Shown in pieces: positions 23,655-33,600 of a DNA stretch of 64,000 bases (position 1 is the first letter of the stretch; each line of letters opens with the position of its first letter). The notes under the pieces were generated by a model. That model did not search any database. It was not told the origin of the DNA and worked only from the letters and a program-made list of their open reading frames with translations. The stretch comes from Medicago truncatula (Eukaryota > Streptophyta > Magnoliopsida > Fabales > Fabaceae). The stretch is taken from positions 3,978,001 through 4,042,000 of the forward strand of contig NC_053043.1 of NCBI RefSeq assembly GCF_003473485.1, in the 5' to 3' direction. A program made the translations under genes and the position numbers.

Positions 23655-23808
23655 AAAGGGGTTGATTTGATCAAATTTAGGTTTAGATTACTTCAGTTGT
23701 ATGTGCTATTGTCTCTGGCAAATTTGTCTTAAAAGGGGTTGATTTGAGCAAATTTAGGTTTAGATTACTTCAGTTGTATGTGCTACTGTCTTTGGCAAAT
23801 TTGTCTTA
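23655..23808 (+). repeat. 77-bp tandem duplication
   Basis: Two adjacent copies start AAAGGGGTTGATTTGA at 23655 and 23732 and run to CAAATTTGTCTTA. They differ at only a few positions, so the duplication is recent. No coding role is seen. Confidence 0.9.
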
Positions 23809-24619
23809 GTTTTGATAACATTTATTCTGACATGGATTTTTCTATCCAGGGCATTAATAAAGAATTTGAATTGGGTTTCTCTGTCTCAGTGCATTTGTTT
23901 TTGCAAGTTCTGCACTTGAATAAGCAATCACATGGGTTGTTGGATATGTTAAAATCATTTAAGTAAATGATGATGACAACTAGAAAAATTGTGAAACTGC
24001 CATAGAAAAATTGAATTGTGAAATGTATATAGATGTTAAGTTCTGCCAAAAAATTGCGGAGAGATGAAATTTCTTCAAGTGGAACAACATAGTTATAACA
24101 GATGAAGGGGAAAAAAATATAAACTGTTGAGTGTATAGAAGGGTTGGTGTTTTTCTGATTGTGTGACTGCGTAATTCCCTTTGACTACAGAAAATCCGAA
24201 TTATTTAAGGTATCAATCGAAACTTTGATAGTTATTAGCTGGTATACTTAAATGGGCTAAAAACATATTTAAATTTATTATAAACCTGGTTTTTCTCAAG
24301 TTAGAAATTATTAATGAAGGCCGACTCCATTGTTGAGAAGTTGATACATTGTGGTGCAATAACTTCCGGAAACCAACTCATCCAAACTTTTTATTAGAAA
24401 AAAAAGTAGAATTTAAACAATTTTAAAAAATGTTGAGTTTAAGCAACCAATATGCACCCTCCTTTCTTTAAAGTAGCAAGCTATTCCATTTCTCTCTACG
24501 AAAGTTTGTAGTCTGAATTCAGTCAATACACAATAGATGGAATGATCAATAGCAATATCAATAATCTTAACCACAGTGTTAATAAAATCCAATTGTTCAA
24601 ACGCGAATAAATTATATTA
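23809..24619. other. Intergenic DNA, nothing recognised
   Basis: AT-rich sequence with short chance frames only. No domain, RNA gene or clear repeat structure was seen. Confidence 0.5.
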
Positions 24620-25831
24620 TCTTCGCCTTTATATAGAAAATTATATAGTAGGCTTCCCGCATTGGGCATATTTCAAGCGTGCGGTTGCTTGGTGAGGTTA
24701 AACATAGTAGGTTTTGGGGTCTATAGGGATGTTGCGTGCAATAGGTTTGGGATGGAGATTGTGGTATCCCATTGATTTTTTTTGCACCGTTGGATAGTTG
24801 ATATTCTTTTGACATGTTGATGTACAAGCCTTTAATTGTACTTGGGTTGTATAGTTTTTATTTGCATTTGGTACTATTGTTTTGTCCTTATACGGCTTGA
24901 GTTATTTTTAATACGTTATTTAATAGCTATTGCATTTATGAGACACTGTTGCATGTACAAGCGGTTCTTCTTGTTCGTTTACTATAAAAGCCACACACCT
25001 TCTGCTTTGTTGCTCATCGTTTTGGGCTCTCTTTGCTTTGTTTGTTGAGTGGTTAAAGTTGTATTTGTTTTGTGTTGGTCGCGATGGTTATGGATAACTC
25101 ATTTGTTAAGTCGTCTGTTGTTGTTTCTGGTATTCCTGGAAATTTGTTGTTCTGGTGGTTAGGATGTGGAAATTTGTTAAGCTCGGTGGAGTTGGTGTTG
25201 GTTGATCAGAATGTAAGTGTTTATCTGTACAGGGCTATATATATTGTATGATTGTGTTTGTTTCTCTGACGAAGTGTGCTTACTAGCTAATATTTGTGGA
25301 TGTTGATATTTTATGATATATGTTTTTTATCCTGATAATTTAATTAATTTTGTTTTTTGATTATTTTCTTGAATAGGTCTGAAGTATTTGGATGCGTTAC
25401 GGAATAAGGTTTTTGTCGAAGACCTGTGAATGTTTGATCTTTGAGAGTTTCTCGTGTTAGCTTAGGATAAAGGCATTGGTGAGATGTGGTTGGTTGGGTG
25501 ATGAAGACCGGGTTATTTTGTCGACGAATTTAGTTTAATTCTACATGTTTGTGTAGCGTGAATGGTTGATTATTTTGTTCCCTAAAAAAAATGATTATTT
25601 TGCATATGTTTCTTGTGGTAGCCTGTTTATTGTTTTGATTTGCCCTTTTTGGGTTATCAATTATGTGTAGTTCTCTTTTATTCGATCATCGATCGATCTT
25701 GATTGAAGTTTTGTGTAAGCCTTGTATTTGTATATTTTGTTGGAATGGTCAGGCAAGGTATCTATTGAAATAATCATAAATTTTAACAATTATTATTTAC
25801 ACCCGTGCGTCACGCTCGGGTTCTTGACTAG
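24620..25831 (+). mobile_element. Helitron-like non-autonomous element (5' end tentative)
   Basis: The right end has a GC-rich hairpin CCCGTGCGTCACGCTCGGG, then TTCTTGA and the terminal CTAG, with T following: a good Helitron 3' end. The left end is proposed at A|TCTTCGCCTTTATATAG because Helitrons begin with TC after a host A; this side is a guess. The interior (about 1.2 kb) has no helicase or Rep domain and no intact reading frame, so the element would be non-autonomous. GC content is higher around 24650-25530, which could be a captured fragment. Confidence 0.5.
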
Positions 25832-26157
25832 TTTCTTTATACAGAGTATTTTTTGTAAAAGAATAATGCCTCTAATAATTTTAAAATAAAACTTATATTT
25901 AGAGAGACATCTTTTTCTTCAAATAAAACTTTAAGAGAAAAAGGTTTACAAATTATAGTTCAACTAATAAAAATATTAAAATTGTTAAACCAAACACCGT
26001 GAACAAAATTTGAATACCAATTTTTTAACTTGTACATGTTAATTTTCAAATGTAAATTATTTCTTCTAACTGCCAAAAAAAAACTTTTGGAGACAAAGGC
26101 CGTGTACATTTTTCTTTATAGTAGTATAAAGAACCTTTTAACTAAACTTCATCGATT
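25832..26157. other. Short intergenic stretch with LINE target site at its end
   Basis: No gene is seen. The last 18 bp (26140-26157, AACTAAACTTCATCGATT) is the left target-site duplication of the following LINE tail. Confidence 0.6.
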
Positions 26158-26881
26158 AAGTTGTCGTAGGGATTTCAATGGGTCAATCGTTTTTTATTCG
26201 ATATTGGGAGTTAGTGTGTAGCTTCAGATTTTTGGGATGGTCATGGTGCCTTTTTCGATGGACCGAGAGTTGAGGAGTGCCTTAGTGATTTGCTTATGGA
26301 GTTTGATGGGGCGATCACTTTTGCTTTGAGATTGAGAATCAAGTTCTAGACTAAAGTCAATTGGGCTTGTTTGGTGTCTTCTCCGGCAGACCGGGGGTCA
26401 ATCGGTGGTGGAATCTGAATGAGTGTGAAAAAAATGCTTTTATGGTGTTTTTTTTTTTGTGAAGAGACGTTTTTATGGTGTTTATTGGAGCTCAAGGGTG
26501 GGAAGAGAATGTAAGATGTTATTTTAGGGGTTTTGGTCGGTTCTTATGGTTTTTTTGAAGGGTTTTTGGTACGATTAGCGGACGATTGGTGTTTGAAACT
26601 TGTGTTTGCAGTCATCCATGATGAAGTTTGAGGTTCTGTCTTTACTTTTGATTTATGCAGTTATGTGGGGATTTGGTTGACTTTGGTGGTTAGTTTCTAT
26701 TGATTTTTATGGTAGCAATTAGTTTGGTGGTGTTTTTATTGGAGTTTTGATGTGCGGAGTATAAGGTTTTCTTTTAGGTGTTATGTCTATATAATGTGCC
26801 TTTTGTTATATCATTTATGTCTTATCGGTTTCTGTTCATCTTGTGCAATTATTAGTTTTTAATAAATTTTGTCGTTAAAAA
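26158..26881 (+). mobile_element. Severely 5'-truncated LINE (3'UTR only) with target duplications
   Basis: The 724-bp insert is T/G-rich, ends in TTTTTAATAAATTTTGTCG plus an A-run, and is flanked by 18-bp repeats AACTAAACTTCATCGATT (26140) and AACTAAACTTCAACGATT (26882), with one mismatch. This is the mark of target-primed reverse transcription. No coding domain remains. The 3'UTR style is that of plant L1-type LINEs. Confidence 0.8.
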
Positions 26882-26928
26882 AACTAAACTTCAACGATTC
26901 ATAACTGGTGGGTTCTATTTATAAATTA

Positions 26929-27114
26929 GGATCATGTTAACCATTGCCTATGAGGCACTAGTTAAAAAAGTTATAAAAAAAAAAAAAAAAAATTAAAAAA
27001 CAACAATTTTTTAACTTTCATAAAGTAAAAATTCCCACTTTTTATTATTTTCTAATACAAAATTTATACATTAGTCCCCTTAACTAATGCCCGGAATCAC
27101 TAGTTAACATTTTC
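26929..27114. mobile_element. Mutator-like MITE with 10-bp target duplication
   Basis: The 186-bp element has inverted ends (GGATCATGTTAACCATTGCC left, complement of TAGTTAACATTTTC right). It is flanked by perfect 10-bp repeats TTATAAATTA (26919 and 27115). A relative of the same length and end design lies at 63313-63497. A 9-10-bp target duplication points to Mutator-like elements. Confidence 0.75.
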
Positions 27115-27940
27115 TTATAAATTATCACTCCTAAACAATTTACATTCCTGTACACGAAAATGAAGAGATACATTAAAAATTACAGGAAAAAAATTGAAGT
27201 AGCAAAACATAATAAAAGTCAAGGATCCGATAATATCTGTGACAGGCCTTTTGTTGTCGATATTCAAACAATGGATAAGATCAATCCCTCGATTTCTCTT
27301 ATCACGCTTCATCATATCTTATTTTATTTGTCACTTAGAAGAGAACTTGGTGTTGGTGGTCCCCAAAACTTATTCAATTATTTCCAAGTATTATTATTAA
27401 TCAGGATGATTAGGACATCCATTAATTTAGTGTAGGATGTAAGCATCGCAGCTGAATTATTACGATAGACTGTGCCAATCCATAGAGATAAAACTTGCAT
27501 CACCTCATTATGAATATTAATCAATTATAAGTCACTTTGTAATATCCAATTATTATCAATCCAAGCTATTTACCAAGATGGAATTGCACACTTACATGGT
27601 TACGTTATCACACTAGAAGGAGAAAGAAAAAAAAAAAAGGCTCACAGACTCTTATTTTAATACTAGTAGATTAATTAACACTTATGGAAGGAGAAAAAAC
27701 AAAGAAGAGAGATAAACCTGTTAAGGCAAAGCTAGATAACAAAACTCGAATTAATACAAGGAAATTAAAGCATACTAAGCATTTTACATTCGGATTCAGA
27801 TTAGATGCTTATATGTAAAAACAAACATGGTACACCAGACCGATCAGATCACGACACGTGATGATGATACAGACACGTGGCAGACGATCAACAAAACAGG
27901 AAAATATTTACATGCAACCAAGGAAGATTTGGTGGCCACA
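27115..27940. other. Intergenic DNA downstream of the DRM1/ARP gene
   Basis: Nothing coding was recognised. The right end should include the DRM1/ARP 3'UTR (minus strand). Confidence 0.5.
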
Positions 27941-29122
27941 TCAACGGTGCTTGCTCCTTGTGTCCCCACTGTACATCCTGCAATCACATACAATCCAATT
28001 AATTTTTATATGTTTGTGATGAGATAGATTTAATTAAATCTATGTAAATATAAATTACGAACAGTAATACTCCCTCCGTCCCTTAATAAATGACTTAGTT
28101 GACAATATGCATTATTAACTTGATATACTTTGACCATATTTTTCTACTAATTCACAAAGATAAATAATATCATGTAAGATGTTGTTGGATTCGTCTCGAT
28201 GAGTATTTTTAAAATATTAAATTTTTATAATTTTTTTTAGTAGAGAATTGAAGATATCAAAGATAAAACATATGTATTGGTATGTGTGTCAGAGTCAACT
28301 AGATCATTTATTTAGGGACGGAGGGAGTACAGCTTTTAAAAGAAAAAATCACAACTAAAATCAAGTTATTTCCTCTAAAAATAAATCAAATTATTTGAGT
28401 GACAAGTAACAGTTAGATCTACCATATAATATATATGGTTCTTCTAACAAAAGGAATTAAGTATAATAAGTCATTTTTGTTCGATAAAACCAAAAATAAA
28501 ATATATAATGAAAGAAACACTAGCTAAGTAGCATAATTTTACAAACCTTATAAATACAATAAAAAAGAACAAGACTTTTTTTTATTGAAAGAAAATATCA
28601 TAACAAGACTTATAAATATCATAATTATACGCATGCATGTGTCTTAAAAAAAAAAAAAAAAAAAAAAATATTGTATGCATGCAAATTATAAGGGTGGTTG
28701 GATAATAACATACCAATCATAGACAGTGGGGGTGTTGGGGAGTGGTTTGTCAAACTTATCAGCACCAATTGTCTTGGTAGCAGAGTTACTCCCAGGATTG
28801 AACACGCTCCTCCAAACGTTGTCAACTTTCCGTGCCGATTGAGGTGTCGTCGGAGTCACAGGTGTTGTCGGTGTCGAAGGCAACGACGTATTTCTCATTA
28901 ACTGACCACTTCCTCCTTCATCTACACCCAAATTCAAATTAAAATGAATTATACAACGTCAAGACATAGATCTAATTAATTCATTACACTATGAATTAAT
29001 GTTTTTTTTATTATTATTATTATTATACCTTTGATGATGCTGGTAGTTAGCTTCCTAAGCTTCTCAAGGCCACGCTCAGGTTGAGGGCCAGCAACAGTAT
29101 CATCCCAAAGTTTGTCTAACAT
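27941..29122 (-). CDS. DRM1-like: Dormancy-associated / auxin-repressed protein (DRM1/ARP family)
   Basis: Three exons, 29122-29029, 28921-28714 and 27977-27941, encode 112 aa with consistent phases (splits in Asp32 and the Trp of YDW). The N-terminus [19 protein letters not shown], the Thr/Pro run at residues 48-58 ([11 protein letters not shown]), the core [12 protein letters not shown] at 66-77 and the end [15 protein letters not shown] are all signatures of the family. Members are small, probably disordered proteins that rise in dormant or growth-arrested tissue and fall with auxin. Their molecular role is not settled. The final 12-codon exon is easily missed. Intron 2 (27978-28713) contains a Stowaway-like MITE. 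No frame damage is seen. Confidence 0.95.
28070..28327. mobile_element. Stowaway-like MITE in DRM1/ARP intron 2
   Basis: The ends CTCCCTCCGTCCCTTAATAA and TTATTTAGGGACGGAGGGAG are inverted copies, and the element is flanked by TA on both sides (28068-28069 and 28328-28329). The CTCCCTCCGT terminus with TA target site defines Stowaway/Tc1-mariner-derived MITEs. Length is 258 bp with no coding sequence. Confidence 0.93.
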
Positions 29123-29540
29123 TTTGGAACTAAAATAAATATTGATTGATAATATCTAATATTAATATGAGGGTTCTTCTTATATTAAGCTTGTGTATGC
29201 ACTCTATCTATATATAGAGAGAGTGATGCTTAAAATATCTACGGCTAAAATTGGATCAAGTGTTTTCCTGCTTCCAAGTGTAACTAACGAGATATTTGTG
29301 AGTGGCAATGTGGTAAAAACACCAAGGAGTGGAAATAGTGAGACTAAAATGGATAAGAATGAAGACTAGGTGAATGTGGGACAGACAGAGGTTGTAGTGG
29401 GTCGGGTCACCTCACAAGTGTCCAAATTAAAATTTACACTTGGCTTACCCTTTGTCCTATTCTTTAGAGTAATGTGGGGTCTACCTCTACCAAGATTCGA
29501 GTATGAGCTAGTGGATATGGATCTACCGGTGGGATTTAGT

Positions 29541-30641
29541 CATAGTTTTAAAACTCGGCTCGGTCATTGACTCGGCAGGGATACTGGGTCATTGGGTCAA
29601 TGGTCGAATCATTGGGTCATTGGTTGAACCGCATGACTGAACCGGATCAACTCGGATGACTCGGTCTAAAGATTCAATTTGCATAGATATTTAACCGGAT
29701 TAAATCAAATTAAATTAGTGATTCGGTCACTTTTAAAAACTAAAATTATGACATCTATAAAATAAATAAAAATATCCAATAATAATGTGATGAATAATAA
29801 TGAATAAAAATGTAAAAACCTCTATTGACCAAAAAAAAGAAGTAAAACCTCAATTAACTTTTTCCGTTTTCGTTTATTGCAAATACTAAAAAAAAAAAAA
29901 AAAAAAAAAAAAAGTGTATTTAAAATGAGCAATGCTATATATCAAGAAAATTTTAAGAATGACATGGCAGAATAATCACCCTTAGATTTTATCAAGAAAT
30001 AGTCTTGAAATTAATGTTAGCCAATAAAATCTCAGTCTGGCCGGAAATCATGGGGTGGTGGGTGTTATGTATTTTTTTTTTATGAAAGATTAATAAATGA
30101 GACTGAAATCTAAAGGTTATTATTGTGTCATGTCATTCTTGGATCTTTCTTATAAAATCATTCTTGATATCTAGCATTATTATATAAAAAAAACTTTACT
30201 AAACCTAATTACTACTAGTGCAACACTCATTTCTTCAAACAACTACAGCGCCTCCTTCTTCTTCTTTTTCTTATTTTCTCTCTAACCCAAAGAAACACTA
30301 CACCTTCTCTCTACCTCTCCAACAAATATAATACACATATGCAAAAACAAAGAACAGATCTAAACTTCTCTCATCATCCTCTTCAATTCTATGTAATTGA
30401 GACAACAAAGTGGTGTATTTGAAAAAATGGGTCATCCTCTTCAATTCGTCCATCCCTTCTGTTTTTTTTTTTTTTTCTTCTTTCACTTTTCAGTTTATTG
30501 AACCGGTCCGGTTCAAAAAACGGTCGAGTCACCGGTTTTTACCGGTTTTCGCCGATCCATTAAGCTGCTCGAACCGGACATACCACCGGTTCCCGGTCTG
30601 ACCGGTCCGACCGGCCGGTCCGGTCCGGTTTTTAAAACTAT
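29541..30641. mobile_element. Mutator-like non-autonomous element with TTTTAAAAC ends
   Basis: The left end CATAGTTTTAAAACTCGGCT and the right end (complement of GGTTTTTAAAACTAT) are inverted. The subterminal sequence on both sides is built from GGTCCGG/CTCGG-type strings. Flanking GGATTTAGT (29532) and GGGTTTAGT (30642) form a 9-bp duplication with one mismatch, pointing to the Mutator-like class. The interior has no intact transposase and is interrupted by another MITE at 29928-30180. Confidence 0.65.
29928..30180. mobile_element. MITE nested in the 29541-30641 element
   Basis: Inverted ends: GCAATGCTATATATCAAGAA at the left and TTCTTGATATCTAGCATT at the right. Internal pairs such as AAGAATGACATG and CATGTCATTCTT extend the foldback. 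Length is about 250 bp and it is noncoding. A half-copy of similar end sequence (GAGCGATGCTATTTATCA) occurs near 34606. Confidence 0.7.
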
Positions 30642-33600
30642 GGGTTTAGTATGGGAATGGATAGTTTTTTCCTATGATGGAAAAGTTGTACTTTTAATTA
30701 TTGATTTAATAATTTTTTATTTGATTGGCCAAGATTAATTACATGGTAATTGTTGATACTTTTTGTTGAGTATTGTGTGACCTACATATGTGGACCCCAC
30801 GAAAATCATTCAATAACCATAAATCGTTCTTAATTGTTTAAAATAAAAATTCTTCTTAATTAATTTACCCTTGGTCATATATTAGAAGAAAATAACTTCA
30901 TCTCCTTTACGACAAATCACAAACTCAGAAGAGTTTGTTCCCATTCAACCTAAATTGTTCCAATCCCTTCTCTTCATTCTTCGATATGAAATTCACAAAA
31001 CTATGCGTGAAATCCATTTAATTCATTCTTCTCTTCCTTCTTCAACATGACTCAGAGATCTGTGAAACCTATTTCTCAATTGTGTGATTTACAACACTAA
31101 CATCTCTTTTTAATGAAATTACATTACCTATGCTGCGAAATTACAAAATTCATTTGCAAAATATGGACTTAATTGAGAAATTTCACCAAAATAAATAATT
31201 TAAAAGATCAAATCAGTGTAAGATCAGATCGGTGGTGAATCCATGGATGACAGAGAGGACGAAGAATGGAAAATTATGTTTGTTGTTTGAATATATGTCT
31301 TTCAACAATGAAGATGGCTTTTCAATGGCTTTGTTCAGTTTCTTATTTACCTGTTGGAGAGAAGGAGGAAAGGAACGAGGAACAAGCTCTCTTCTGAAAT
31401 AAATAAGTGTTGTAGTTAGTAAACAGGGTGGGGTACTAGAAAAAGCAAACAACATAAAAAACTGTTTTTTTTTTCTAGCAGGTTCATCCACTGCCACAAA
31501 AAAGACACTTTCCCATGGTGGAAAAAAAATGTCGGTTCGCAGGTTAAACGCCACCCTACATTCTACTCCTTGTTGTTGATATGTTTTCCTTTACGGGGGA
31601 TGTATACATTCTACTAAGCAGCAATAATATCCAATTTACATCTCTCTGGATTGATAAAAATGACCTGAAATCCTTAAAAAAAAAATTAGCTGAAATTAAA
31701 TAAATTTTGAAGTGATGCAAGAGTGCATTCCTCTATTGAGGATGCAAGTGATTCGGATAAAAACTATAAATCCAAAAAATTAAGTGAAATCAAAGATTAT
31801 CTAATTTATTTTTGTGGAGCCGATTGAAACCAAACCGAAAAACAATTAAACTGGATTGATTCGATTTTCAATTTTGAAATCAAATAAAGCAATGAACCAA
31901 ACTTAAAGGTTTATTAAACTTATTAAACCTACTTTAACTTAGTTAAGGTACAACATTTTACTAACATCATCATTCAAAAGAAAGAAATACATAGAAAAGA
32001 AAGAAAAATTAAAATTTATCTTCTCTTACTTGAATGAGCAAAAAAAGAAGTTCATTCTTCAATGGAAAATTTAAATGTTTAAGTAGATGATAATTGTCAC
32101 ATATTACTTAAGTTGCTAAAAACAATTTACTATCTTTATGTGTGATCAGTTAAACATTTATATTTTTTTATACTGAAACTTCTTATATTATACTTTTAAT
32201 ATTTAAATAAATATAAGTATTTTAAAAAAGTATCTTTTTAATTGTATTTTCTGACAAACTAATCTACCGAACCAACTCATGTATAATCAATTTAATTTAT
32301 CTCGGTTCAACTTCTGAATAACGTGGAAAATCAAACCAAACTAACCAATGCAAGTTTGAACATTTTTTTTTAGTGAAAACTAAACAAACAAAAAAATGTC
32401 AAATGAAATTTACTTTAGAGATAATCAATGAAAATTTTAAAGTTTTTTAAATATGACTAGACTTTTTATAGACAGAGAAAAATCTTGATTGAGTATATAT
32501 CGTGTTTAAAAAAGAAAACTTAATTGTCCTAATTGAATCATTCACAAAACTTATGTAGAGTGCATGAAAGTCGTGATCACTGTTCTACAAATCGAGTGTT
32601 AACTCGTTCGAGTTTACGTTTTTAGGTGGCAAAAACGTGTTAACTCGGAGGTAAACTCGGTTTTTGGTGAAATCGAAAAGTTTGACGAGTTTGACCGAGT
32701 TAACACGTGTTAAACTCGGTAAACTTGTGTAAACTCGGAGTAAACTCGTTCGAATTTACCTTTGATTTTTTTAATTTCTTTTTTTGGTTTTTTTTTTTTT
32801 TTTTGTCTCATTTTCTTTCAAAATCCAATTCTTTTTCAATCGCAAAGTGCTGAAATGTTGCCTTTACGGTTAACATAACTCGTTTTTTCCAACTTGTTAT
32901 GTACAGAAGCTACGCCAATGCGTGACAATGACATACATTGAATTTTAGGGAATGCATTCAGAAACTTGTTATTATTGATTGATTTGAAATCATTCAATTA
33001 TATTACTTGCTCAAGTATTTAAATGAGAAAATGGAATAATTGAAGTTAAAGTTACAACTGAAGATGAAACAGAGTTTGAATGTACGATTCAAGTTTACAT
33101 AACTAAAACGAGTTGAGGTAAAACCTTGGTCGTGATTGTATCATTTTAAAATCTTTTAAAATCAACATCAATACACCCCACTTAGTAATGCAGACATTAA
33201 TCATGCAATGGTGTGGATTATCATAATCACCCTCGAAGGAAAATCTAGAGTGGAGAAAAGTGGCCATTGTAAATCTCGCACCACCATCAACTTGATTAGA
33301 ATTTGATAAATGAATTATTGCTTCTTTTTTTTCTTTACTAACGAATCTTCTGTTGAATTAGCAAGCTATGTTTGATTTAAATTGACAAGTTAGTTTAGAT
33401 CGATTACAGATTTAGTCAATGATTTTGACATTAAATATTATTATAAATTCAAAAACATTGATATCCCTAATCATATTGATTTTGAGTTGTAGGTACTTTA
33501 CATCTTATTAACTTAAATGATGTAAATTTCCTTGCAGATTCATCCTCAATTTTAATGACGTTGAATAAATGTTTTTTTGTTGAAATAGTAAATTATGGAT

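Noticed and set aside
31213..31554. 113-codon minus-strand frame
   Set aside because: Low-complexity AT-rich DNA with no family resemblance and no upstream or downstream exons.
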